Shown one piece after another: positions 6,533 to 14,831 of a stretch of 26,027 nt of DNA. A program made the translations under genes and the position numbers. Position 1 is the first letter of the stretch. The number at the start of each line of letters is the position of its first letter. This stretch comes from Candidatus Aminicenantota bacterium. GTDB taxonomy: Bacteria; Acidobacteriota; Aminicenantia; Aminicenantales; Saccharicenantaceae. The stretch covers positions 1 to 26,027 of the forward strand of contig JAPKZE010000042.1 in assembly GCA_026393955.1 (NCBI GenBank), in the 5' to 3' direction. Under the pieces are notes generated by a model that did no database searches, was not told the DNA's origin, and worked only from the letters and a program-made list of their open reading frames with translations.

Positions 6533-7777
6533 TCATTCATATCGCAGGGCCTCGATGGGATCGAGCCGGGAGGCCTTCCGGGCCGGGTAGAAGCCGAAGA
6601 AGATGCCGATGGCCGCGGCGAAGAAGAAGGCCAGCAGGACCGATTCGAGGGACACCACGGTGTTGAACGCCGAGAACATCTTGATCTTCTTGATCAGCCG
6701 GGACGCCCCGAGGCCGAAGCCGATGCCGATGAGGCCGCCCATCAGGCTCAGGACGATGGCCTCGGTCAGGAACTGGAGCAGGATGTCGATCTCACGCGCG
6801 CCGACGGCCATGCGCAGGCCGATCTCGCGGATCCGCTCCGTGACCGAGACGAGCATGATGTTCATGATGCCGATGCCGCCGACGAGCAGCGAGATCGAGG
6901 CGATGCTGCCCAGCAGGACCGTCATCATCTGCGTGGCCTGGGCGGCGGTCTCGGCGATCTCCGACATGTTGCGGACGGTGAAGTCGTCCTCTGCGCCGGG
7001 CGCGATGCGGTGCCGGTTGCGCAGGAGGTCCTGGATCTGGGCGACGGCTTCGGGCAGGGCCTCGGACGAAACGGCCCGGACGTCGACCGACTGGATGTAG
7101 TCGATGCCCTGGAGGCGCCGCATGGCCGTCGTGTAGGGGATGGTGATCATGTCGTCGCGGCTGCCGAAGCCGCCCGACTCGCCCCGCTTCTTGAGGACGC
7201 CCAGGACCTTGAACGGGATCTTCTTGATGCGGACGACCTTGCCGATGGGGTCTTCGTCTTCGAACAGGTTCGTCTTGACGTCGGCCCCGAGGACGCAGAC
7301 CTTGGCGGCCGACTTGACCATGGCCTCGTCGAAGTAGGTCCCGAACTCGACGTCCCAGTTGCGGACCTCGGGATAGCGCTCGCCGGTCCCGGAGATCGAG
7401 GTATTCCAGTTCTTGTTGCCGTAGACCGTCTGAGCCCGGGCGCTGACCGAGGGGGAGATGTACAGGACGGCCGGGCACTCCCGGCCGATGGCCAAACCGT
7501 CGTCCTCCTTGAGGGTGGTCATGCTGCCCCAGCCCGTGTGGACGCCCCGCTGGTTCTGGCTGCCGGGCGAGACGAAGAGAAGGTTCGTCCCCATGGCGGC
7601 GAAGCGGCTCTCGATGCCGCGCTTGGCCCCCTCGCCGATGCTGACCATGGCGATCACGGCCCCGACGCCGATGATGATGCCCAGGGCCGTGAGGAACGAC
7701 CGCATCTTGTTCCGGTTGAGGGCCCGGAGGGCGACGCGGAGCGTCTGGGCCCCGTGCCTCAGAGTTCGCTTGATCAT
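6533..7777 (-). CDS. MacB-type ABC transporter permease (FtsX fold)
   Basis: The protein is 414 aa. TM1 (about residues 25-50, KMRSFLTALGIIIGVGAVIAM) is followed by a large periplasmic MacB_PCD domain (about 50-285), then three helices forming the FtsX domain (about 287-310, 335-360, 375-400) with the conserved GGIGIMNIMLVSVTERIREIGLRMAVGA, and the ending PARKASRLDPIEALRYE. This is the 4-TM mechanotransmission topology of MacB. In E. coli the ATPase is fused to the permease; here it is a separate gene just upstream, as in LolCDE-type and many non-proteobacterial MacB systems. An AAGGAG site lies 8 nt before the ATG. It probably works with the neighbouring adaptor and TolC to expel peptides, lipids or drugs. 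Confidence 0.92.
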   Translation of the reverse strand: MIKRTLRHGAQTLRVALRALNRNKMRSFLTALGIIIGVGAVIAMVSIGEGAKRGIESRFAAMGTNLLFVSPGSQNQRGVHTGWGSMTTLKEDDGLAIGRECPAVLYISPSVSARAQTVYGNKNWNTSISGTGERYPEVRNWDVEFGTYFDEAMVKSAAKVCVLGADVKTNLFEDEDPIGKVVRIKKIPFKVLGVLKKRGESGGFGSRDDMITIPYTTAMRRLQGIDYIQSVDVRAVSSEALPEAVAQIQDLLRNRHRIAPGAEDDFTVRNMSEIAETAAQATQMMTVLLGSIASISLLVGGIGIMNIMLVSVTERIREIGLRMAVGAREIDILLQFLTEAIVLSLMGGLIGIGFGLGASRLIKKIKMFSAFNTVVSLESVLLAFFFAAAIGIFFGFYPARKASRLDPIEALRYE

Positions 7778-7811
7778 GGCTGGTACTCCTTCGCGGACCG
7801 CCCCGCCGGGG

Positions 7812-8501
<690 letters not shown>

Positions 8502-8536
8502 GGTCATATTCCTTTAAGAAAAGTCCGGTCGAAGGC

Positions 8537-9916
8537 CTAGCGCCGTCCGCCGGACGGCGGTCCGCCCATGAACATCATCCCGCCCATGTTGGGGCCGGAG
8601 GCGGTCGTGGACGTGGCCGTCAACGTGCCGAGGATGACGACGTCGCCTTCCTTGAGCTCGCTGCGGACGATCTCCGAATAGGACGTGTCCGAGACCCCTG
8701 TCCGGACCATGACCATCTTCAGCTTGCCGTCCTGGTCCTGGACCCAGACGCGGGGCATCTGCTGCCGGTTCTGGCCGCCGCCGGTGCGGCCGCCCTGGCC
8801 TTCCGGCCTCTGGCCGCCCGCGGCGGCCTGACCGCCGGCCGCCGCCGGAGCGCCCGTACCCTGGGGTGCCGCGCCCGGCTGGCCCCCCTGGGCCTGCCGC
8901 TGGGCCATGAACCGGTCCCTCATCTCCTGCAGGGTCTTGGCCATCTCTTCGGGGGTCATGGCGGGCGTGAAGCGCAGGGCCGCGTTGGGGACGCGCAGGA
9001 CGTTCTTGGCTTCGCCGACGATCATGGATACGGTCGCCGTCATGCCCGGCAGGAGCTTCTTCTCGGGGTTTTCGACATTGACGATGGTCGTGTAGGTGAC
9101 GACGTTCTGGACGGTCGTCGGCGAGACCCGGACCTGCGCCACGACGCCGTTGAACGTTTCGTTCTGGTAGGCCTCGACCGTGAAGCGGACCTTCTGCCCC
9201 TCCTTGACCTTGCCGATATCGGACTCGTCGACGTCGCATTCGACCTTCATCTTGGTCAGGTCGGTGGCCACCTGGAAGAGGACCGGCGCGGTAAAGCTCG
9301 ATTGGAGCGTCTGGCCGATGTTGACCTTCCGGGTGATGACCACCCCGTCGACGGGCGACCGGATGATGCAGTAGCCCAGGTCGACCTTGCTCTGGTCGAG
9401 CGTGCTCTTGGCCTGGGCCAGGCTGGCCTGCGACGACATGAGGGCGCTCTTGGCGTTGAGGAAGGCCGCCTCGGCGACGTCCATCTCCTCGACCGAGAGG
9501 AGGTTCTTGGCGAAGAGGGCTTTGGCCCGCTCAAAGCCCTTCTCGGACGTCTGGAGCCCGACCTTGGCCTGCTCGAGCGACGCCGAACGGGTCTGGTAGC
9601 TGGCCTCGTTCTGCTGGATCTTCATCTTCTGCTGCTCTTGATCGAGCTCGGCCACGATCTGGCCCTGCTTGACGGCCGTGTTGAAGTCGGCGTAGAGCTT
9701 CTCGACCTTGCCCGAGACCTGCGCGCCGATATCGATGGTCTCGGTCGGGTTCAGGGTCCCCGAGGTGACGACCAGGGCTTCGATATCGCCCAGGCCGATC
9801 GCTTCGGTCCGGTATTTGATCTCCCCGTTCTTCCCGCTCTTGAAGACGGTCAGGCCGAGGATCACCCCGGTGACGATGACCAGGGCGACGATGATCCAGA
9901 TGATTTTCTTCTTCAT
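8537..9916 (-). CDS. MacA-like periplasmic adaptor (HlyD/membrane fusion family)
   Basis: The protein is 459 aa. An N-terminal membrane anchor (residues 3-24) is followed by the first half of the lipoyl domain (TSGTLNPTETIDIGAQVSGKV), a coiled-coil hairpin (about 92-178), the second lipoyl half (GYCIIRSPVDGVVITRKVNIGQTL), a beta-barrel (about 222-300) and a membrane-proximal domain. A Gln/Gly/Ala/Pro-rich low-complexity stretch (about residues 341-386) interrupts the region between barrel and membrane-proximal domain, and the tail is Gly/Met-rich. Adaptors of this kind join an inner-membrane MacB-type pump to TolC. An AGGAG site lies 7 nt before the ATG. It follows the Spy-like gene by 13 nt. 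Confidence 0.92.
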   Translation of the reverse strand: MKKKIIWIIVALVIVTGVILGLTVFKSGKNGEIKYRTEAIGLGDIEALVVTSGTLNPTETIDIGAQVSGKVEKLYADFNTAVKQGQIVAELDQEQQKMKIQQNEASYQTRSASLEQAKVGLQTSEKGFERAKALFAKNLLSVEEMDVAEAAFLNAKSALMSSQASLAQAKSTLDQSKVDLGYCIIRSPVDGVVITRKVNIGQTLQSSFTAPVLFQVATDLTKMKVECDVDESDIGKVKEGQKVRFTVEAYQNETFNGVVAQVRVSPTTVQNVVTYTTIVNVENPEKKLLPGMTATVSMIVGEAKNVLRVPNAALRFTPAMTPEEMAKTLQEMRDRFMAQRQAQGGQPGAAPQGTGAPAAAGGQAAAGGQRPEGQGGRTGGGQNRQQMPRVWVQDQDGKLKMVMVRTGVSDTSYSEIVRSELKEGDVVILGTLTATSTTASGPNMGGMMFMGGPPSGGRR

Positions 9917-9929
9917 GACAGATCTCCTT

Positions 9930-10370
9930 TTATCTCTCCCGGTCCGGCGGGGGAGGGTCCTGCGACCGCCGGTCGCGTGACGGGTTCCGTTCCGATTCCT
10001 TTTTCCGCCACTCCTCGAAGCGGCGGATCATCTCGTCGTTCTTCTTTTTCTGCTCGGGCGTGAGGACCGCGTTGGTCTCCTCCCAGAGCTGTTTGCGGAG
10101 CTCGCTCAGGCGGGCCCGGCTCTCGGTCCGGTAGGCCTTCATCCGCTCCTCGTTCTGCTTGAAGATCTCGCGCATCTTGTCCTGCTGTTCCTGGGTCAGC
10201 CCGAGCTCCTTGGCCCAGCTCTCGGGAGACGGCGGGTGCGGCCGGGCGGCCGCCGCACGGCGGCTGGCCCGGTGCGTGACGTACCGCTGGCCGAGCACTC
10301 CGGCAGCGACGCCGAGGCCGAAGACCACGAGGAGGGTCAAGGCGACGAGGATCTTGTATTTCGTCTTCAT
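9930..10370 (-). CDS. Membrane-anchored Spy/CpxP-like protein with two LTxxQ motifs
   Basis: The protein is 146 aa. A short basic N-terminus and one hydrophobic segment (about residues 7-27) place the rest in the periplasm. The soluble part is helical and highly charged and carries LTQEQ (58-62) and LTPEQ (103-107), the paired LTxxQ motifs of the Spy/CpxP/CnrX group, with a Pro/Arg-rich tail. Members act as periplasmic chaperones or as sensors that modulate envelope stress or metal-responsive regulators. I chose the ATG at 10370 because it overlaps the anti-sigma stop by 4 nt and yields the membrane anchor. Its position between anti-sigma and efflux genes suggests a sensing or chaperone role in the same response; that is inference. 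Confidence 0.85.
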   Translation of the reverse strand: MKTKYKILVALTLLVVFGLGVAAGVLGQRYVTHRASRRAAAARPHPPSPESWAKELGLTQEQQDKMREIFKQNEERMKAYRTESRARLSELRKQLWEETNAVLTPEQKKKNDEMIRRFEEWRKKESERNPSRDRRSQDPPPPDRER

Positions 10371-10855
10371 GGCGCCGGCCTCCTTGCCGGGGCTTTCTCG
10401 TCCAGGGAGGCGAAGAGGAGCATCATGGTCCTCGTATCCGCCTTGTCCGTGTCGAACAGGGCCTGGGTCTCGGAGAGGGGATCGCGGTTCTCGAGGAGCA
10501 GGGTCGCCGACTGGCCCAGCTCGCGCGCCTTCGGGGCGAAGAACAGGAACCCGCCCAGGAGGATGACCAGCGTCAGGAACACAGGGATGGCCCGCAGGCT
10601 CCAGCGCTCCCAGAAGAGCAGGGGCACGAGCTCGGTCTCTTCGCGCAGCCGGGGTTCGAGCCGCTCCCAGAACCGCGGCAGCGGCGCGGCCTCCCGGCCG
10701 TCCTTCAGAAGGCCGAGCATGGTCCGGTACTCCTTCTCGGCCTTCCGGCAGGCCGGGCACGTCCCCTGGTGGCTCTCGAGAAGGTCCCGGTCACGGCCGT
10801 CGAGCCGTCCGTCGAAGGACTTCAGGAGCAGTTTCTCAACCTTGCGACAGTTCAT
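10367..10855 (-). CDS. Membrane-spanning zinc-finger anti-sigma factor
   Basis: The protein is 162 aa. The N-terminal domain has the ZAS-type motif H-x3-C-x2-C (His29, Cys33, Cys36; in LLESHQGTCPACRKAE), which in this family binds zinc and holds the cognate ECF sigma factor. One transmembrane helix follows (about residues 88-107), then a short periplasmic region (about 108-162). The gene overlaps the sigma factor gene by 20 nt and the Spy-like gene by 4 nt, the arrangement expected for an anti-sigma with its partner. The small periplasmic part may receive a signal, directly or through the Spy-like protein; this is inference. Confidence 0.88.
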   Translation of the reverse strand: MNCRKVEKLLLKSFDGRLDGRDRDLLESHQGTCPACRKAEKEYRTMLGLLKDGREAAPLPRFWERLEPRLREETELVPLLFWERWSLRAIPVFLTLVILLGGFLFFAPKARELGQSATLLLENRDPLSETQALFDTDKADTRTMMLLFASLDEKAPARRPAP

Positions 10856-11447
10856 TTGCCCCTCCTTCCCCGGTGAGATAGGGCGCCAGCTTGACCCGGA
10901 GCATCCGCCGCGCCCGGTGGAGGCGTGAGTCGACGGTGCCCGGTGAGAGCTTCAGGATCCGTGAGATCTCCTCGTAGGCCAGACCCTGGATGTCGCGGAG
11001 CGTCACGATGACCCTGTATTTTTCCGGCAGGCTCCGCACGAACGTCTGGACGAGCGTCCGGCGGGCCTCCGTCTCCCTCTCCTGTTCGGCCTTTTCGGCC
11101 TGTTCCCGGTCCGAGAACGAGATCTCCGGGACGTCGTCCAGGGAGACTTCCTTGGCCCGGCCCTTTTTCCGCAGGAAGTCCCGGATGTGGTTGATGGAGA
11201 TCCGGTAGAGCCAGGTCCCGAACTCCGACTTCCCGTGGAACCGGGGCAGGGCCAGATAGGCCTTCAGGAAGATCTCCTGGGCCAGATCGTCGGCCGCTTC
11301 CCGGTTCCGGGTGAAACTCAAAGCCATGCTGAACACCTTCGGCTGGTACTTGGCGACCAGCTCCTCGAAAGCCGCCGGGCTTCCTTCCTGAGCCAGCCGA
11401 ACCAGCTGTTTCTCTTCCATGCGGATATGCTCACTCATCCTCCGCAC
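10836..11447 (-). CDS. ECF-type RNA polymerase sigma factor
   Basis: The product is up to 203 aa. Region 2 (about residues 30-97) includes YQPKVFSMALSFTRNREAADDLAQEIFLKAY and FGTWLYRISINHIRDFLRKK. Region 4 (about 137-190) includes LPEKYRVIVTLRDIQGLAYEEISRILKLSPGTVDSRLHRARRMLR, with the helix-turn-helix of sigma-E-like factors. A Glu-rich linker joins them and region 3 is absent, as in all ECF sigmas. The listed start is a GTG at 11447; in-frame ATGs at 11438 and 11420 are alternatives, and none has a well-placed ribosome binding site. It heads the unit with its anti-sigma (20-nt overlap) and the efflux genes, so it probably controls them and itself. Confidence 0.93.
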   Translation of the reverse strand: MRRMSEHIRMEEKQLVRLAQEGSPAAFEELVAKYQPKVFSMALSFTRNREAADDLAQEIFLKAYLALPRFHGKSEFGTWLYRISINHIRDFLRKKGRAKEVSLDDVPEISFSDREQAEKAEQERETEARRTLVQTFVRSLPEKYRVIVTLRDIQGLAYEEISRILKLSPGTVDSRLHRARRMLRVKLAPYLTGEGGANELSQG

Positions 11448-11452
11448 CCTAT

Positions 11453-11480
11453 TAGACGGGGGGCGGGATCAAATCTTCCC
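11453..11480 (-). promoter_or_regulatory. Candidate ECF-type autoregulatory promoter of the sigma-macAB-tolC unit
   Basis: On the minus strand: GGGAAG (11480-11475), a 16-nt spacer, CGTCTA (11458-11453). This resembles ECF promoters (GGAA-type -35, CGTC-type -10) more than sigma-70. It lies 5 nt before the GTG at 11447, so it would make an almost leaderless message or favour a downstream ATG. A sigma-70-like TATAAT (11576-11571) further upstream has no good -35 box. Confidence 0.35.
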
Positions 11481-11592
11481 GGGACAGGGATGGTTACTCT
11501 AAGCCCGGCGGAGGGGTGTTCAGCTTCAGGACGCCCGCCTGGCTAAAAATCGCCCAACTGACCCCCCTCGATTATACAGGATTCCTTTGCCC

Positions 11593-11614
11593 GCCGGAAA
11601 TGCGCTTTTCCGGC
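11593..11614 (-). terminator. Possible terminator hairpin after the M14 peptidase gene
   Basis: Arms GCCGGAAA and TTTCCGGC form a perfect 8-bp stem around a 6-nt loop. No run of T follows on either strand, so it may stabilise the 3' end or act with Rho rather than terminate on its own. Confidence 0.35.
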
Positions 11615-11669
11615 CCCCGGAGGACAGGCCGGCGGCGGGCCGGACCGGGAGGGCGGGACGCGGGCAGGC

Positions 11670-13595
11670 CTAGCCGATCTTCACCGCCGTCCGGGCGACG
11701 CCGCCGCGGGTCGAGGAGATCGAGACCTCGGCCTGGCCGGCCGTGCCCGGCTTGATCTTGACCTTCCAGCGGATCTCTTTCTTCTCGTTCTGCTGGATGA
11801 AGCCGATGTCCTGGCGGACCCGGACGCCGCTCGCGAGCTCCGCGCCGGCCGGCAGCCGGACCGAGACCGCGTCGGGCCGGACGATCTTGACCCGGTCGGC
11901 CATCTTGAGCGCCGTGGGCAGGAAGCCTTCGTTGCTGAAAACGGCGACGATCTCGAACGTGTCCGCTTCCTTCTTGACCGGCTTGATCCCGGCCGAGACG
12001 ATCTTGACCTGGGGCAGGGACTGGGCCAGGAAGAGGTTGAACAGGGCCTCTTTCTTGATCCATTCCTCGAGGATCTCGACCGGCGGGTTCTGGCGCCAGA
12101 ACTTGGGATTGAAGCCGCCGATCTCCACTTCGCCGAGCTTCGGGTGGGTGAACTTGGTCCAGGGCTTGAAATAGCGGCCGCCGAGCTCTTCGTCGATGTA
12201 ACGGAGGTTCTCCAGGTCCGTGACCCGGCCGTCGCCGTCGTAATCCTTGGCGCGGCCGCCGTTCCAGAGCTCGTCGCCGTACCAGACCGCACCGTAGTAG
12301 AGGTAGCCGAAATCGGGGGAGTGGCCGAAAAGGGGCTGGCCCTCGGGTTCGCGGGGGATCTCGAAGCCCATCTCGGCGGCCCTGGCCCGCATATCGCGAT
12401 CGGCGCGCCCGAGGTTGGCGTAATCCCAGTAGGTGTCCCCGGCGTCCGCATAGCCGGTGATCGTCTTCCCCTGCTCGTCGAAATACCGGTAGATCTTCAT
12501 GTCCTCGGGGAACATCGATTCGCTCATCCGGCTCGTCGACGGCCCGTGGAGGAGCATCGGCACGGTCGTGTCCATGGTCTGGACGACACTGACGTTGGGG
12601 TGCTCGAGGAGGAAGGTGAAGACGGCCCGGGTCTCGGGCTCGGAGAGCGGGTACTCGCCCGCCCCGCCCTGGGTGAAGCCGCGGCCGGTCAGGTCGCGGC
12701 CGGGCATGGGCCGCCAGTTCTCGGGATAGTTGCGGTGGAGGTCGAGACCGCCGATGCCGTCCTCGTTGACGCGGCCGTCGCCGTCGTTGTCAAGGCCTTC
12801 CGACGTGACGGTGTAATCGCCCTTGCCGGCCTCGGCCCGCTTCATGAGCCGTCCCGACGGGTCGGCGGGATCGATGGTCATCGAGCCCTTGCCCGGCTCG
12901 ACCTTCTTGCGGACCTGGAGGATGAAGCCGTCGCCGTCGAGGTCCTCGGGCGGGTCCTCGTCGAGGAGCCCGTCCCGGTCGTCGTCGTACGGCCTGACGG
13001 TGCTCCGGTTCGACTGAGCCGTGTTCAGGTACAGCTCCGAGCCGTCGGGGTTGTTCTTGACCCGGACGTAGATCGCCTTGGTGTCGACGAGCTTGGTCAG
13101 GGCCGGATCCTGGCCGTAGCCGCCGAGGATGTGCCAGGCGAACCAGAGGGCGGACTCGGCCGCCGTCACTTCGCCCGAATGCCTGTTCCCTTCGATGAAC
13201 ATGGCCGGCTTGTCCGTATCCTTGCCGGTGGACTTGTTGGTGATCGTGATCTGCCAGATGTCGCGCCCTTCGAAGGACTTGCCGACCGAATAGAGGTCGA
13301 CGATGTTCGGGTATGCGTCGGCCCACTTCCGCAGGATGGCGGTGACCTCGTCGTAGGTGTGGTAGTGCAGGAAGTCCAGCTCGCCCGCCGTCTTCGGCTT
13401 GACGAAGTCATATGCGGCCCTCGGGAAGTAGCTGATCCCATGCCGGATACCGCCGACGACATAGGCGTCGGAAAGCTTCGGCGGCGGCATCTCCCGGCCC
13501 CGCGGACCCGGCTCCTGGGCCATGGCGAAGACGATGACGGCGGCAATGCCGAGAAGCATCGCGGCCGGAATGACCTTCGATCGGCGCATGTTCAT
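11670..13595 (-). CDS. Secreted M14-family zinc carboxypeptidase with calcium-type loops
   Basis: The protein is 641 aa. A signal peptide (MNMRRSKVIPAAMLLGIAAV..., likely cut after AMA) precedes a peptidase M14 domain with GNRHSGE (zinc ligands His139 and Glu142), NNPDGSE (about 181-187) and GLDLHRNYPENW (about 283-294). A Glu in YGDELWNGG (about 442) may be catalytic. Several D-x-D-x-DG loops interrupt the domain (near 204, 218, 269 and 451). The last 110 residues (about 530-641) look like an Ig-like beta domain. It probably trims C-terminal residues from exogenous peptides. I chose the ATG at 13595, which has AGGAGG 4 nt upstream; an ATG at 13589 is also possible. It is monocistronic, with its own promoter at 13624-13652. 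Confidence 0.88.
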   Translation of the reverse strand: MNMRRSKVIPAAMLLGIAAVIVFAMAQEPGPRGREMPPPKLSDAYVVGGIRHGISYFPRAAYDFVKPKTAGELDFLHYHTYDEVTAILRKWADAYPNIVDLYSVGKSFEGRDIWQITITNKSTGKDTDKPAMFIEGNRHSGEVTAAESALWFAWHILGGYGQDPALTKLVDTKAIYVRVKNNPDGSELYLNTAQSNRSTVRPYDDDRDGLLDEDPPEDLDGDGFILQVRKKVEPGKGSMTIDPADPSGRLMKRAEAGKGDYTVTSEGLDNDGDGRVNEDGIGGLDLHRNYPENWRPMPGRDLTGRGFTQGGAGEYPLSEPETRAVFTFLLEHPNVSVVQTMDTTVPMLLHGPSTSRMSESMFPEDMKIYRYFDEQGKTITGYADAGDTYWDYANLGRADRDMRARAAEMGFEIPREPEGQPLFGHSPDFGYLYYGAVWYGDELWNGGRAKDYDGDGRVTDLENLRYIDEELGGRYFKPWTKFTHPKLGEVEIGGFNPKFWRQNPPVEILEEWIKKEALFNLFLAQSLPQVKIVSAGIKPVKKEADTFEIVAVFSNEGFLPTALKMADRVKIVRPDAVSVRLPAGAELASGVRVRQDIGFIQQNEKKEIRWKVKIKPGTAGQAEVSISSTRGGVARTAVKIG

Positions 13596-13623
13596 GCGGC
13601 CTCCTCGCGGATATTTAGACCGG

Positions 13624-13652
13624 AGGATATGCGGAACGTTGGGCCAAGTCAA
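13624..13652 (-). promoter_or_regulatory. Sigma-70-type promoter for the M14 peptidase
   Basis: On the minus strand: TTGACT (13652-13647), a 17-nt spacer, TATCCT (13629-13624), 28 nt before the ATG at 13595. The -35 matches 5 of 6 and the -10 matches 4 of 6. Confidence 0.7.
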
Positions 13653-13656
13653 CCAG

Positions 13657-13685
13657 AGGGATAGTCCCCTGCGGGGACAGACCCT
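13657..13685. repeat. REP-like imperfect palindrome
   Basis: Left arm AGGGATAGTCCCC (13657-13669) and right arm GGGGACAGACCCT (13673-13685) surround a 3-nt loop. The inner 6 bp and outer 4 bp pair perfectly, with three mismatches between. It sits 8 nt past the ispF stop and just upstream of the M14 promoter. Its form resembles extragenic palindromes seen in multiple copies in other genomes; only one copy is in this window, so the repeat status is unproven. Confidence 0.5.
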
Positions 13686-13693
13686 AACGGAGC

Positions 13694-14173
13694 TTAGTCG
13701 GGAAGCTTGAGGAAAGCGACGGCGTAGCAGGCGATGGCCCGCTTCTCGCCGACCGGCCCGAGGCCCTCGTTGGTCTTGGCTTTGATGCCCAGGGCCGTCT
13801 CGGGGACGCCCAAGACCGGGGCCAGGGCCGCCTTCATGGCCGTGATGTGTGGCCCCATCTTCGGCTCTTCGGCGACGATGACCGCGTCGACGTTGACGAT
13901 CTCGCCGCCGCGCGACCGGACCAGGCCCATGACCGTCTCGAGCAGGCCCAGGCTCCGCGCGCCCGCAGTATGCGGGTCCGTGTCCGGGAAATGCGTGCCG
14001 ATGTCGCTTTCTCCGAGCGCCCCGAGCAGGGCGTCGATGACGGCGTGGACGAGCGCGTCGCCGTCGGAGTGCCCGAGAAGGCCCGCGCCGGACGGGATGT
14101 CGGCCCCGCCGAGGACGAGCCGGCGCCCAGCCTCGAGCCGGTGGATGTCGTAGCCCAGACCGATCTTATGCAT
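13694..14173 (-). CDS. ispF: 2-C-methyl-D-erythritol 2,4-cyclodiphosphate synthase
   Basis: The protein is 159 aa, the normal length. It starts IGLGYDIHRLEAG with the metal ligands Asp and His of the DxH motif, then LGGADIPSGAGLLGHSDGDALVHAVIDALLGA with the third ligand His, SDIGTHFPDTD, and the C-terminal IKAKTNEGLGPVGEKRAIACYAV. IspF cyclises CDP-methylerythritol 2-phosphate, releasing CMP, in the MEP isoprenoid pathway; the enzyme is a trimer. Its ATG overlaps the end of ispD by 8 nt, so the two are coupled. It is the last gene of the long minus-strand run. Confidence 0.96.
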   Translation of the reverse strand: MHKIGLGYDIHRLEAGRRLVLGGADIPSGAGLLGHSDGDALVHAVIDALLGALGESDIGTHFPDTDPHTAGARSLGLLETVMGLVRSRGGEIVNVDAVIVAEEPKMGPHITAMKAALAPVLGVPETALGIKAKTNEGLGPVGEKRAIACYAVAFLKLPD

Positions 14174-14831
14174 CGAGAAGCGCCTCCGCGATGGGGATGT
14201 CGACCGGGGTCGTGATCTTGATGTTCCGGGGGTCGCCGGGGACCGCGGTCACAGGGAGCCCGAGGCGCTCGACCAGGGCCGCCTCGTCGGTGCCGTAGAA
14301 CCTGTCCTTGCGGGCCGCGTCCAGGGCCTTTTTCAGGACGTCGTAGCGGAAGCCCTGCGGCGTCTGGGCCCGGAAGAGGAGTGTCCGGTCGACCGTGCCG
14401 GTCACACGCCCGTCTCGGACCTCTTTGAGCGTGTCCTCGACGGCCAGGACCGGAACCGCCGCGCCGTCGGCCCGGGCCGCCTCGATGACCCGGCTGATGA
14501 GGTCCGCCGGGACCAGGGGCCGGGCGCCGTCGTGGATCAGCACGATCTCCGGCCCGACCGCGCTCAGGAGCCGGAAGCCCTGCCAGACCGAATCCTGACG
14601 CCTGTCCCCGCCGCGGACGATGTCGATGATCTTGGGATAGCGCATCCGGTAGTGCTTCAGGTCGTTCTCGTCGGGCAGGACGAGCGCCACCGCCCCGACG
14701 CCGGCGTGGGCCTCGAAGCGCTCCAAGGTCCACTCCAGAACGGGCTTGGCCCGGAGATAGGCGAACTGTTTCATCTCCCCGAAGCGGGTCCCGGCCCCGG
14801 CGGCGACGATGATGACCGACGTGCCGCTCAT
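14166..14831 (-). CDS. ispD: 2-C-methyl-D-erythritol 4-phosphate cytidylyltransferase
   Basis: The protein is 221 aa, typical of IspD. It shows the nucleotide-binding start IIVAAGAGTRFGEMKQFAYLRAKPVLEWTLERF, GGDRRQDSVWQGF, LIHDGARPLV, and the C-terminal TPQGFRYDVL...TDEAALVERLG and KITTPVDIPIAEALL. It transfers CMP from CTP to methylerythritol phosphate in the MEP pathway. I chose the ATG at 14831 because it overlaps the PIN-TRAM stop by 4 nt and gives the family N-terminus; the frame is open much further but only as a shadow of the upstream gene. It is coupled to ispF downstream. Confidence 0.95.
   Translation of the reverse strand: MSGTSVIIVAAGAGTRFGEMKQFAYLRAKPVLEWTLERFEAHAGVGAVALVLPDENDLKHYRMRYPKIIDIVRGGDRRQDSVWQGFRLLSAVGPEIVLIHDGARPLVPADLISRVIEAARADGAAVPVLAVEDTLKEVRDGRVTGTVDRTLLFRAQTPQGFRYDVLKKALDAARKDRFYGTDEAALVERLGLPVTAVPGDPRNIKITTPVDIPIAEALLDA

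Larger units (their letters stand above)
11448..11669. other. 222-nt intergenic region between the M14 peptidase and the sigma factor gene
   Basis: It is the largest gap in the window. It holds the candidate ECF promoter (11453-11480), an isolated TATAAT on the minus strand (11576-11571), and a perfect 8-bp hairpin with arms GCCGGAAA (11593-11600) and TTTCCGGC (11607-11614). The hairpin lies 56 nt after the M14 stop and lacks a U-tract. I see no convincing small ORF here. Confidence 0.6.

Noticed and set aside
11571..11576. TATAAT on the minus strand upstream of the sigma gene as its promoter
   Set aside because: No -35 box at 16-18 nt and no extended -10; left only as a remark.
12144..13664. 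Plus-strand open frame of 506 codons opposite the M14 peptidase
   Set aside because: Antisense shadow with biased composition; the minus strand encodes a signal peptide and M14 motifs.
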